Shown here one piece after another: positions 1-8,466 of a stretch of 43,230 nt of DNA. The notes under the pieces were generated by a model. It saw only the letters and a program-made list of their open reading frames with translations. It had not been told where the DNA came from and searched no databases. The DNA lies in assembly GCA_022824365.1 (NCBI GenBank), contig JAJEAA010000003.1:1-43230 (forward strand), written 5' to 3'. Origin of the DNA: Anaerolineae bacterium (GTDB lineage Bacteria > Chloroflexota > Anaerolineae > Aggregatilineales > Phototrophicaceae). Every line of letters begins with the position of its first letter. Position 1 is the first letter of the stretch. The position numbers and the translations under genes are program-made.

Positions 1-15
1 TCAGGGCAGTGAAGT

Positions 16-131
16 GTTGGTGGCTAGAGCCGCGGGGGTACACCCGGCATCATCCCGAACCCGGCAGTTAAGCCCGCGAGCGCAGATGGTACTGCATTGG
101 AGACGATGTGGGAGAGTATGCCGCCGCCAAC
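16..131 (+). rRNA. rrf: 5S ribosomal RNA
   Basis: About 116 bases with the classic 5S layout: the terminal helix pairs GTTGGTGGC (16-24) with GCCGCCAAC (123-131), and conserved internal segments such as CCCGAACCCGGCAGTTAAG and the GGGAGAGTATG 3' arm are present. The pairing continues outwards (bases 11-15 with 132-136), probably the precursor stem removed by processing. The window begins only 15 bases upstream, so whether a 23S gene precedes it cannot be seen. A pyrimidine/T-rich stretch follows at about 148-162. A decayed partial copy of this gene lies 230 bases downstream. Confidence 0.95.
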
Positions 132-204
132 GCTTCTCTGCTTTGCCCGCGCCCTCTTTTGTATTGAGCGATCGCCGCGCCAGCAGTGGAGACTCTCTCT
201 TTAA

Positions 205-306
205 TTACAGGTCAGAAAAGCTATACATGAATCGAAAGTAATATGCGCTGCCCGATGCGACATGAAGCGCGAATGTCAACATGGCGGCACAAAAGTTGAA
301 CGGGAC
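205..306 (-). pseudogene. C-terminal remnant of the neighbouring membrane-protein gene
   Basis: The minus strand here encodes about 33 codons ending in TAA that match the last residues of the membrane protein at 506-1759. The remnant reads FNFCAAMLTFALHVASG where the intact gene has FRFIVAMLLFGLHVISG (11 of 17 identical), and both end shortly after in similar SFSDL / TLSEF tails. DNA similarity is visible too (GACATGAAG and flanks at about 257 and 550). Nothing upstream of about 306 matches, so this is a truncated copy and not a gene. It lies just downstream of the intact 5S gene, as the intact copy lies just downstream of the 5S remnant. Confidence 0.75.
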
Positions 307-308
307 AA

Positions 309-322
309 TGCGCTTAAGCGCA
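309..322. repeat. 14-base perfect palindrome at the break of the duplicated block
   Basis: TGCGCTTAAGCGCA is self-complementary. It sits where similarity to the membrane-protein tail ends and before similarity to 5S begins, so it may mark a rearrangement junction. No function can be assigned. Confidence 0.5.
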
Positions 323-352
323 GTGTGCGCGTCACTGGCGCTTTTGTCCTTG

Positions 353-426
353 GCAGGGGGTAAGCTCGCGAAAGCGGATCGCGCGGCATTGACGATGATG
401 TAGGAGGGAGTATGTCGTCGCCAACA
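353..426 (+). pseudogene. Degenerate 3' part of a 5S rRNA gene
   Basis: This segment aligns base by base with the 3' two thirds of the intact 5S gene: TAAGCTCGCGAAAGCGGAT matches TAAGCCCGCGAGCGCAGAT, and GGGAGTATGTCGTCGCCAAC matches GAGAGTATGCCGCCGCCAAC. The T-rich downstream flank is also duplicated. The 5' third, and so the partner strand of the terminal helix, is missing or unrecognisable, so it cannot fold as a functional 5S. Confidence 0.75.
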
Positions 427-505
427 TTTTTCCGCCTTGCCGCGCATTCTTTTTTTGTTCCTAAACAGGTGACTGGAGAAATCGTCTCTCTCTTGGTCCT
501 GTCGC

Positions 506-1759
506 TTAGAATTCCGACAACGTTTGAATGTAAAATCGAAGGCCCGATATGACATGAAGTCCGAATAGCAGCATTGCGACAATAAAACGGAAAGACAAAC
601 TCGATTGAGACAAATCGCTCTCGTCTGCCGCGAGTTCTCTTTCAATCGAATACCGCTCAACCAGAAAACTAAGCGTTGCGAACATGAGTACAAAGACCGC
701 AATATAACTTGTCCACAAAAAATTGCCAGCCGTCAGCCGAGGACCGCCTTCGTAGATCGTTAGCGAAATCAACGCCCCCACCACAAAAATTACCCAAGAC
801 AAATTTAGAAACAGATGCCGACGCGCTTCGACGCGATACAGCAGGTACACCGCTGCTGGAAAAACTATAGACAGAAGGATTTGAAAGGGAATGCGCCACA
901 GAGGCACGTGATGAGCCAACACAGTCAGAAATCCGATTCCAATACTTGAGCCATCGGCAAGATTTATGTAAGTAGACAGGTATAGCGCGCCAAGCGCGAG
1001 ACAAGCAGGCAGTACGAAGCCAATAGTCAACAGAGCCCAATCAACGCTCCGATGGAATCGGTAGCGAAAAATTGCGAAGAGGCACAAGCCCGGTATCAAG
1101 GCTATCGTGTAGCTCGGCTTTGCCGATGTCGCCAACATCAGCAATGCGGCTGAACTTGCCGTCACACTCCACCTGCCTGCCTTTCCATATATTATTGAAC
1201 AACTTGACTGTCCACCGGATCGGGGGCAAGTTGAGGAGCGCGCGGTGGGGAGGGCGAACTGCCGTTCGAAAATCAGCAAAGAGAGCAAGGCCAGTGGCGC
1301 GAGAAACGGGCGCAGCGCAGCCATTGTTGGACTGTGATAGACAACTGGATTGAAATACCCTAGCAAATATTTGTTGTCGGTCCACAAGAGGATAGGAGTC
1401 GTTATCATTAGGCCGAGCGTCAAAAGCAAAATGATATAATTCGGCAGTTGACGGCGCGATGCCCGCCTCAGCTGCCAGAAGATAGGCAAAGGCACGAGCG
1501 ACAAAAATGTGAGCGCCGTCACGAGGGAAATATGCTCTCTGCTTGCGGATGGGAGCAGTTCATGGTAGAAGCGGACAGTTTCGTGGAATAGTTGATGATT
1601 GATATAGTCGATATCAATAGTGCCAATTGCAAGGTAGTAGTGACTTTTGAAGTCCGGGGAGTTGATAGCAATCGACATGACTGGCGCAATCAAAAACGCG
1701 GCAAGCGCTAACAAAACAAGGCACAAAGCGATGTTCTTCGCTATCTTTGACAGGCGCAT
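506..1759 (-). CDS. Multi-pass membrane protein of unknown function
   Basis: A 417-residue polytopic protein with an N-terminal hydrophobic segment and about ten predicted membrane helices. I chose the ATG at 1759 because a good promoter lies at 1803-1831, which would place the longer alternative start upstream of its own -35 box. Features include GYFNPVVYHSPTMAALRPF in an early loop and AKPSYTIALIPG before a mid-protein helix. I recall this pattern from uncharacterised membrane proteins near polysaccharide genes, but I cannot name a family. It lacks the DE and PLYYLLL-type motifs of the adjacent glycosyltransferases. The gene is divergent from the next one. A Ser/Cys/Gly-rich stretch around 1140-1240 reads like out-of-frame translation. 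The C-terminal tail is duplicated at 205-306. Confidence 0.75.
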   Translation of the reverse strand: MRLSKIAKNIALCLVLLALAAFLIAPVMSIAINSPDFKSHYYLAIGTIDIDYINHQLFHETVRFYHELLPSASREHISLVTALTFLSLVPLPIFWQLRRASRRQLPNYIILLLTLGLMITTPILLWTDNKYLLGYFNPVVYHSPTMAALRPFLAPLALLSLLIFERQFALPTARSSTCPRSGGQSSCSIIYGKAGRWSVTASSAALLMLATSAKPSYTIALIPGLCLFAIFRYRFHRSVDWALLTIGFVLPACLALGALYLSTYINLADGSSIGIGFLTVLAHHVPLWRIPFQILLSIVFPAAVYLLYRVEARRHLFLNLSWVIFVVGALISLTIYEGGPRLTAGNFLWTSYIAVFVLMFATLSFLVERYSIERELAADESDLSQSSLSFRFIVAMLLFGLHVISGLRFYIQTLSEF

Positions 1760-1802
1760 ACGATAGTCTCTTGGACTCGTTCCGACGGTTGAGATGGCTG
1801 AC

Positions 1803-1831
1803 AGTATAGTTGCTTTGGTTGAACGTGACAA
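1803..1831 (-). promoter_or_regulatory. Sigma-70-type promoter for the membrane-protein gene
   Basis: On the minus strand TTGTCA (1826-1831) and TATACT (1803-1808) are separated by exactly 17 bases, each hexamer matching consensus at five of six positions. Transcription would begin near 1796, about 37 bases before the ATG at 1759. An opposed TATAAT (1874-1879, plus strand) could serve the divergent glycosyltransferase, but its -35 is weak. Confidence 0.6.
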
Positions 1832-1940
1832 TGCGCCTCCAACAGTTTACTATTCTGCCGCGCCCTCCTCTGCTATAATTTCAGGATTGCTCTTTAATTT
1901 AAACTTCTCCTACATAGGCGGCAGACAAGCGCTTGATCTC

Positions 1941-3812
1941 ATGAGCTATCAGAAAGCCCTAGTATTCCTATGTATCCTCGGATTCTTCACCATCAATGTC
2001 ACAAGCTTAAATGACAGGCCTGTAAACCTTGACGACCTCGACTCCATAAAACACTTATACGGACTTTCGTACGCGGAATCATTCAATTGGCTGCAGACTA
2101 TCGAGAGCGTTGCCAAGCACAGTCCGGAACATGTTCCTGCCTACTATCTGGTCTTGAACGCTTGGCGCATGTTGGTTGGCGATGATCTTTTTCTGGCGCG
2201 CCTGCTCTCGGTATATTTCAGTCTGGTCACCTTGGCAGTGACCTATCGTCTGGCGCTGCTGACACGAAATCGCCATGTGGCCGTCGCCGCTCCAGTGATT
2301 ATGGCGCTCTTGGCGTATTTCCAGTATTACTCGCAGATTGCGCGAGTCTACTCCTTGTTGCCCTTGGTCAGTGGCTGGGTGCTTTGGGCTTATTGGCAAA
2401 TACTTTCTTCGCCCGCGGCATCCCGAAAGAAATGGCTGTCTCTCTTCGCATCGGTGGCGACAATCCTGTACGTACACTACATCGGCGTAGCGCTTCTAGC
2501 GGCGATCGCGCTTTATCACCTGTTCTTCGCGCCGAGGGATCGTCGCTGGTGGAATGTGGTCCTCGTAGTAGCCGCGGCCTGCTTGCCCTTCATGCTATGG
2601 TTGCCCATTGCTGTCAGAGGATTCACGCGTAGTCAGCCATCGCTGACAGATTCTGCCCTGGGCTTTGCCGATGCCTTAACGGCTCTGCTGCAAATATTTT
2701 CTAACGGTCTGTGGTTCTTGCCCCCGGTCACGGCTGTAATTCTTTGGCTAAAGCGCAAAAAACTGAACAGCGGCGAGCGCTACCTGGCGGTAGTTGCCCT
2801 GGCTGTCTTCTTGTTGATCTTGTCAGCAAATGAAGTCACGCCGATTCTTATTGCAAGGCGGCTGCGATACACTATAGTGCTGGCTTTGCCTCTGAGTTGC
2901 GCCTTCGCTATTGCCGTATTTCAATTGCCCGGCCGACAACTGCTTTACATCACTCTACTGGCTGTGTGGATCGCTTCCTCGGTTCTGTTCGCTGGCTCGC
3001 AGGAAATAGAGGTCTATACGAACCGGCACTCATTAGACTCTGATCTTGTCCCGCATTACCAGGAATTCATATATGAAGCCGACAGGTTTCCGGCTCACAA
3101 TGAGCCCATCTTGAGTTTTCTGCCTCGCGCAACCTGGGCGACAAGCTGGAGCTTACCCTACTACCGCTACCAACTTTCCGACTGGAAGCATGTCATAAAT
3201 ATGTCGCGCGATAATCAGGGGCGACTGAAAATTGAAAGCTCCCTTACCACCTATGCCTCGGCCAATGCGATAACCTTAAATAGCCAGGGTATCTGGTTGA
3301 TACATAACCCCACGCTTGTCAGCGAATCGGCGCTGGAAGAAGACTTCGGCTGGTTTACGCAAGTTTTCCGCTTCTGCAAACGCTACCTGGAAAAGCCGGA
3401 GAGCATCATCGACTACTATCTGAAGTCATCGATACCCTGTGAATTGGTCACTGATGAGCAGCCGCTTGCCATTCGTTACGACAACGGCATCGAGCTTGGC
3501 AACTTGATATACGATCGGACCTCGGATTCGCTGACCGTATTTCTCCGCTGGCTGCGTACAATTGACAAAGACTATTCTTTCACCTTGCAGGTCTTCGACG
3601 AAAGAGCGAACAAGCTGGCGCAGTTTGACAAAGTCATAAGCGGCGATCCCATTGACATCGCCACCTTCGATTTGGCCGCTTTTCCCGCGGGCGATTATGT
3701 CGTCAAGCTCATCGTTTACGACCGCGAATCGATAGCCAGCCAATCCGGTCTACTCCTGAGCGACCAGCAGCCATTTGAACGCGCGGTGGATGTTCTGCAG
3801 TTTAGCGTTTAG
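1941..3812 (+). CDS. GT39-like (PMT_2 family) membrane glycosyltransferase with C-terminal beta domain
   Basis: A 623-residue GT-C fold enzyme that probably transfers a sugar from a lipid-phosphate carrier on the outer face of the membrane. The in-frame ATG at 1941 (MSYQKALVF) puts the first membrane helix at the N terminus. Family signs: an acidic pair after helix 1 (D31-D32, where relatives have DE), HVPAYYLVLNAW (64-75, the usual PLYYLLLHLW), R-L-L-S (87-90), and YYSQIARVYSLLPL (129-142, the usual YSqEaRmY). About ten further helices follow, then a soluble C-terminal part whose last 130 residues look like a beta sandwich (FTLQVFDE, FPAGDYVVKLIVYD). It is 109 bases upstream of a clear paralog in the same direction. 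Acceptor and donor cannot be told. Confidence 0.85.
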   Translation: MSYQKALVFLCILGFFTINVTSLNDRPVNLDDLDSIKHLYGLSYAESFNWLQTIESVAKHSPEHVPAYYLVLNAWRMLVGDDLFLARLLSVYFSLVTLAVTYRLALLTRNRHVAVAAPVIMALLAYFQYYSQIARVYSLLPLVSGWVLWAYWQILSSPAASRKKWLSLFASVATILYVHYIGVALLAAIALYHLFFAPRDRRWWNVVLVVAAACLPFMLWLPIAVRGFTRSQPSLTDSALGFADALTALLQIFSNGLWFLPPVTAVILWLKRKKLNSGERYLAVVALAVFLLILSANEVTPILIARRLRYTIVLALPLSCAFAIAVFQLPGRQLLYITLLAVWIASSVLFAGSQEIEVYTNRHSLDSDLVPHYQEFIYEADRFPAHNEPILSFLPRATWATSWSLPYYRYQLSDWKHVINMSRDNQGRLKIESSLTTYASANAITLNSQGIWLIHNPTLVSESALEEDFGWFTQVFRFCKRYLEKPESIIDYYLKSSIPCELVTDEQPLAIRYDNGIELGNLIYDRTSDSLTVFLRWLRTIDKDYSFTLQVFDERANKLAQFDKVISGDPIDIATFDLAAFPAGDYVVKLIVYDRESIASQSGLLLSDQQPFERAVDVLQFSV

Positions 3813-3920
3813 GACTGATGCTGTTTTCAGATGCTATGCCGCCGACTTCATACTACAGCTACGTCCTCTTTTTGATTATCTTACTGATGCCGATTTCGCC
3901 ATTATCCTGAGCGCCCCCGG

Positions 3921-5816
3921 ATGACAAACATCGCCGCAAATAGGCTCACACTTCCCCTCAGCGTCATCGGCTTGTTTCTTCTCTTCGCCTTGGGCAGCGC
4001 CAATCTCAAGATCTTTCCCATAGGCAATGACGAATACAATTCCTTGAGCCACATCGAGCAGCCGGAAAGCGGCACGCGTTATGACCTCGCTGGAACGGTG
4101 CAGAGCGTTATCGATCGCAGCCAACAGCACAGCCCTCTTTACTTCCTCCTGCTCAATGTTTGGCGCACTTTTGCCGGCGCCGATCTATTCGCCCTCCGTC
4201 TGTTTTCGCTGCTCTGCGGGCTTCTAACTGTGGCTGCGACATTTCAGCTCGCGGCCGCATGCTGTGATCGCCAAATGGGTTTGGCGGCGCTGCTTGTCAT
4301 CACCTTCCTCGCTTATCATCTCTTCTACAGCCATACGGCCCGGATGTATACGCTGCTGCCGCTCTTCTCCGTCTGGGTGATATGGTCGTACTGGAAGGTC
4401 ATAGCTGAGACCGGAGTTATTCCCCGGCGGCGCTGGCTGTCTTTGCTGGCGTCAGCCGCGCTGATTCTTTATCTGCATTATTTCGGCAGCATGATTCTGG
4501 CCGCCATCGGACTATACCATCTGCTATTCGTGCCGAAGCATCGGCGTTGGTGGCTGGTAGCCCTCCATTTGCTGGCGGCCGGTTTGTGCTTTTTGCCCTG
4601 GCTGCCGGTTGCCATTGCTGGCTTCTCGAATCGCATCAGCCTTGCAAACGCCCGCTTGCCTGTGCTCGAGTCAATATTCACGTATTTCCTGGTGTTCTCG
4701 AATGGTCTGTTTTTCTTGCCGCTGTTGACGGCCGCCTTCGCCGCGCGCAACTACAGTCGCCTCAACCCTGCGGAGAAATTCATTCTGCTCATTACCGCTT
4801 TTACACTTCTGCTAGCGGTTCTGGCCAACGAACTCACGCCGATTCTGGTGGCGCGGCGCATGCGCTACATGACCGTCCTGACCGCGCCCTTTTGTTGCAG
4901 CCTCCTTATCGGCTTGCGTTTTTTGCCCCGCTGGAACCTCATCCGCTACCCCGCGCTCATTCTGTGGATCGCATCGTTCGTCGTCTTCTCCCGCTCCGAT
5001 GCTTTGCTTCACTACGCCAACAAGCTGGAGCAGAACCTGCACAAGATGCCGCATTATCAAGACTTCATCTATGAATCGGAGCGCTTGCCCGGGCACAACG
5101 AGTTGATCCTCAGCTTCCATCCGGATTTGATAATCACAGTAACAAAGACATTGCGCTATTATCGCGCGGCGCTGGCGGATTATGCCCATCTTGCGCACAT
5201 TACTTATGACGCGGCGGGCCAGGTCTATATCCAGAGTGTATTGACTCCCTACGCCAGCTTGGACGCCATCGCCGAGAATGCGACTGGCATCTGGGTCATC
5301 CATGATCCGCAGCAGACAGATTTGGGCTCGCCGGATGTAGTCACGGACTGGCTTGGCGATCACTACCATGCTTGCCAGCGTTTTGTCGAAAAGAGCAACA
5401 GCGTCATAGATTACTACCTGCGCATCAATGTTCCTTGCGGCTTGGTCACCGCCGCCGCTCCCTTAGGCATCCGCTACGACAACGGAACCGAACTTGGCAA
5501 TCTGCTCACAGAGCAATCTACCGGCGCGCTGCGGGTGTACTTGCGCTGGCTGCATACCATTGATGCGAAATATTCCTTCACCTTGCAGGCCTTCAATAAG
5601 CAGGCGGAGAAAGTTCTGCAAGCTGACCGTGTGATCAGCGGCGAGCCGGTGGATATCGTCCAGTTCGATATCTCGGCTTTGCCCGCGGGCGAATATACGA
5701 TGAAGTTCATCGTCTACGACTTCACATCCGGCGCCAGCCAGCCTGGCGCGATCTTAAGCCGGTCTGAACGTTTCGAGCGCGAGATTGAAGTGGCTCAATT
5801 TTCTGTCGGCCAGTGA
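3921..5816 (+). CDS. GT39-like (PMT_2 family) membrane glycosyltransferase, tandem paralog
   Basis: A 631-residue paralog of the preceding gene, similar along its full length, including the C-terminal beta domain (IRYDNGTELGNLL, LRWLHTIDAKYSFTLQ, LPAGEYTMKFIVYD). It keeps the canonical catalytic acidic pair NDEY (D37-E38) that the first copy has altered, HSPLYFLLLNVW and YSHTARMYTLLPLF, so it is the better candidate for an active enzyme. The N terminus is a membrane helix (LPLSVIGLFLLFALG), about ten helices follow, and the tail lies outside the membrane. The pair probably arose by tandem duplication and may work in cell-surface glycan or glycoprotein assembly, as inferred from the family. 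Confidence 0.88.
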   Translation: MTNIAANRLTLPLSVIGLFLLFALGSANLKIFPIGNDEYNSLSHIEQPESGTRYDLAGTVQSVIDRSQQHSPLYFLLLNVWRTFAGADLFALRLFSLLCGLLTVAATFQLAAACCDRQMGLAALLVITFLAYHLFYSHTARMYTLLPLFSVWVIWSYWKVIAETGVIPRRRWLSLLASAALILYLHYFGSMILAAIGLYHLLFVPKHRRWWLVALHLLAAGLCFLPWLPVAIAGFSNRISLANARLPVLESIFTYFLVFSNGLFFLPLLTAAFAARNYSRLNPAEKFILLITAFTLLLAVLANELTPILVARRMRYMTVLTAPFCCSLLIGLRFLPRWNLIRYPALILWIASFVVFSRSDALLHYANKLEQNLHKMPHYQDFIYESERLPGHNELILSFHPDLIITVTKTLRYYRAALADYAHLAHITYDAAGQVYIQSVLTPYASLDAIAENATGIWVIHDPQQTDLGSPDVVTDWLGDHYHACQRFVEKSNSVIDYYLRINVPCGLVTAAAPLGIRYDNGTELGNLLTEQSTGALRVYLRWLHTIDAKYSFTLQAFNKQAEKVLQADRVISGEPVDIVQFDISALPAGEYTMKFIVYDFTSGASQPGAILSRSERFEREIEVAQFSVGQ

Positions 5817-5866
5817 CTGATCAGATAGCCGCTTCACCATTTTTAATCGTGAATGCGTCTTCAAGC

Positions 5867-5895
5867 TTGTCCCAGCGGCTAACCAGACTTATGCT
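5867..5895 (+). promoter_or_regulatory. Possible promoter of the S41 peptidase gene
   Basis: TTGTCC (5867-5872), a 17-base spacer and TATGCT (5890-5895) precede the peptidase start by about 65 bases. Each hexamer matches consensus at only four of six positions. Confidence 0.3.
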
Positions 5896-5960
5896 AGTAG
5901 CTGGCTCGTTGGCGTATCGTTCACCGTATTGGCAATTGAACGTAACCTGGAGTACCGCGC

Positions 5961-8441
5961 ATGCCCGGACAACCTCTAATTCGCATCATCTTAATCTGCC
6001 TGCTGTCGCTGTCTACGCTAGCGGCGCTGGCCATAGGCGAGAAAGAAGAGGACGACGCGCCCGCTGCTTCCTTCGCAGCCGACCCCGGCTCAGTTCAAAT
6101 CATCAACGCTGAGGGCGGTCCTGTCATCATTTCCGGCGAGCTGAATTACACCAATGCCCTTTTCACCAGCGGGGTGGCCGAACCTCTGGTCATCCTGGAA
6201 GACCAGGCCGGTTTCATTGATCGCGACGAGTACTTCATCTTCCCCCTCGAATCCCAGGTCAATGGCCAGATAACATCCGACTTTTTTACATCTCCCTTCT
6301 CCTACAGCCTCGCTTTGCCCCTCAATCCGGCCGGCAGCCTGCGCGATGTTGATAATGACGGCGAAGAAGACGCCGGCGTCATGGTCTTCTCCATCGCCTA
6401 TTGGACGAACCTCTTTGGCGGTCCGCTGCTGGAAAAATGCGATGTGTACGGCGGCGGCTGGTCAACCGGCTATGCCTCCACACGCGCCAGCAAGGACCCG
6501 GCTACCCGCCACGAAATCGTCGGCGGCAAGTTCGTGATCTACGCGCCCGAAGCGGGGCAGGGCTTCCCCAACGGCTTCGGCGAAGATGGCCTGCTCTTCA
6601 CCGCGGACGACCCGATCATCACTGTGCCTCAAGGCTATTCCGTCGTCGATATGGATAGCGAGCCTTTTGTTTTTGACCGCGCCGCCCGACCGACTGTTGA
6701 TCTCCTTGAGCCAGAAGAAGCCGCCATCAAGGACTTCTCCGCTCTCAGTTACAGCGAAGCCTTCACAGCTATGGTCGATCTTTTCCGTCGCGAATACGCC
6801 TATACCGAACTCTACGAGCTCGATTGGGACGCGCTGGAAGAGACCCACGCGCCGCGCTTCGCGGAAGCTGAAGCAGCCGAAGATCTCGACGCCTATGCCC
6901 TGGCCATGCGCGACTTCCTCTGGGAAATCCCCGATGGTCATGTCAGCATACCCCTGTCGCATCTCAACGACCTCTTCCGCGAAGAGACTGACGGCGGCTT
7001 GGGGCTCTCGCTTTCCGAGCTTGAAGACGGGCGTATTGTCGTCAGCTACTTGCTCGATGGCGGTCCCGCCGCCAAGGCCGGCATGCAGCTCGGCGCAGAG
7101 ATTCTGGCTTGGGATGGCGGCACGCTGCAAGAAGCGATGGACCGCGAGTTCGTCTGGGCGCATCAGGCTCTCAGCACCGAGCATACCTTGCGCCTGCAAC
7201 AACTGCGTTATATCACCCGCTTCCCACTTGGCGCCGAGGTCGAGTTGGCTTTCCGCAATCCTGAGAGCGAAGAACAAGAGTCGGTCACGCTCACAACCAT
7301 CAGCGAACGCGCCAGCTTCAACAACTCGTCCTTCTTCTCCGGCATTGAAGGTTGGGAGCTTCCGCTCGAATTTGAAATTCTGGATAGCGGCTACGGTTAC
7401 GTTGCCATATATTCCTTCAGCGATGATGAACGCCTCACCATTGAATTGTGGGAGCGCATGATCGAGACCTTCAACAGCGAAGAGTTGCCCGGCATCATCA
7501 TCGACATGCGGCACAACGGCGGCGGCAGCGGCTACCTGGCTGATCAACTCGGCGCTTACTTCTTTGACGAAGAGCATATCCTCGGCTATTCCAGCACCTA
7601 CAACGAAACCATCGGCGACTTCTACTTCGATTCCGGCTCCGAGGATCGCTTCTGCTTGCCCGAAGGCGAGGAGCACCCGCGCTACACTGGCGAAATCGCC
7701 GTCATCATCGCGCCCGGCTGCTACAGCGCCTGCGAATTCTTCTCCTACAATCTCACCATCGATGACCGCGCCACCATCGTCGGCCACTATCCCACCGGCG
7801 GCTTGGGCGGCGCTATTGATGACTTCCTTATGCCGGAAGACATCAGCGTCCGTTTCACCGTCACCCGCGCTCTTGATGCTGACATGAACATCCATATCGA
7901 AGCTCAAGGCGTCCCGCCGACTGCGCGCGTTCCTGTCACGCTAGAAGCCTTGACCAGCGATGGCGATCCACTGCTGGAAGCGGCGGAGGCGCATCTGACC
8001 GATATTATCCTGGGCGAACTCATCGACGGCGGCGAACTGTCCCTCGGCATCGGCAGCACGGAAGTGCAGGCGAACGGCGTGGTCGGCCCCGAGCAGCGCG
8101 TCCGTTATCGCGTCACCCTGCCTGCCAATCGCACCGTCAGCGTCTTCCTCAACGGCGAGGATGACACGGTAGATACGGTGCTGGGCATTTACGATCGGGA
8201 AGGCAGCCAACTCCTGGGCGAAAACGATGACGCCGATGAAGACAGCCGCAGCTCGGCCTGGACCGACCTGGCAATTGGCGAAAATGCCGGCGTATTCTTG
8301 TTTGAAGTCCGTATCAAAAACAGTAATGAGATTCAGCCTTTCACGTTGAAAGTGGTCGGCGTCGAGCCGGAAGAAGAATCCGAATCTGAAACGGATGAAT
8401 CGAGCGCGCCGGAAGCTGCTGAAGACTCCGAAGACGAGTAA
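5961..8441 (+). CDS. Secreted S41-family (C-terminal processing) peptidase with PDZ and PPC-like domains
   Basis: An 826-residue exported serine peptidase. GGAG at 5949-5952 supports the ATG at 5961. Order of parts: signal peptide (IRIILICLLSLSTLAALAIG), a 250-residue region I do not recognise, containing DVDNDGEEDAG and FGEDGLLFTADDP, a helical S41 N-terminal domain (LFRREYAYTELYELDW), a PDZ segment (about 343-390, GPAAKAGMQLGAEILAWDG), and the S41 core with IIIDMRHNGGG and APGCYSACEFF. Ser589 in YSACE is the likely nucleophile and VGHYPTGGLGG follows. Residues about 690-805 resemble a bacterial prepeptidase C-terminal (PPC) domain (VFLNGEDDTVDTVLGIYD). The last 25 residues are strongly acidic. 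It converges on the ligase gene at 8467. Substrate unknown. Confidence 0.88.
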   Translation: MPGQPLIRIILICLLSLSTLAALAIGEKEEDDAPAASFAADPGSVQIINAEGGPVIISGELNYTNALFTSGVAEPLVILEDQAGFIDRDEYFIFPLESQVNGQITSDFFTSPFSYSLALPLNPAGSLRDVDNDGEEDAGVMVFSIAYWTNLFGGPLLEKCDVYGGGWSTGYASTRASKDPATRHEIVGGKFVIYAPEAGQGFPNGFGEDGLLFTADDPIITVPQGYSVVDMDSEPFVFDRAARPTVDLLEPEEAAIKDFSALSYSEAFTAMVDLFRREYAYTELYELDWDALEETHAPRFAEAEAAEDLDAYALAMRDFLWEIPDGHVSIPLSHLNDLFREETDGGLGLSLSELEDGRIVVSYLLDGGPAAKAGMQLGAEILAWDGGTLQEAMDREFVWAHQALSTEHTLRLQQLRYITRFPLGAEVELAFRNPESEEQESVTLTTISERASFNNSSFFSGIEGWELPLEFEILDSGYGYVAIYSFSDDERLTIELWERMIETFNSEELPGIIIDMRHNGGGSGYLADQLGAYFFDEEHILGYSSTYNETIGDFYFDSGSEDRFCLPEGEEHPRYTGEIAVIIAPGCYSACEFFSYNLTIDDRATIVGHYPTGGLGGAIDDFLMPEDISVRFTVTRALDADMNIHIEAQGVPPTARVPVTLEALTSDGDPLLEAAEAHLTDIILGELIDGGELSLGIGSTEVQANGVVGPEQRVRYRVTLPANRTVSVFLNGEDDTVDTVLGIYDREGSQLLGENDDADEDSRSSAWTDLAIGENAGVFLFEVRIKNSNEIQPFTLKVVGVEPEEESESETDESSAPEAAEDSEDE

Positions 8442-8466
8442 ACGACACCGGCTCCTAACATGTCCG

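Noticed and set aside
5813..6112. Short open frame between the glycosyltransferase and peptidase genes
   Set aside because: Overlaps the peptidase signal peptide in another frame; no ribosome site and no conserved text.
6462..7907. Long open frame on the minus strand under the S41 peptidase gene (481 codons)
   Set aside because: It is the antisense of a clearly identified gene in GC-rich DNA, its translation is repetitive and lacks motifs, and there is no ribosome site.
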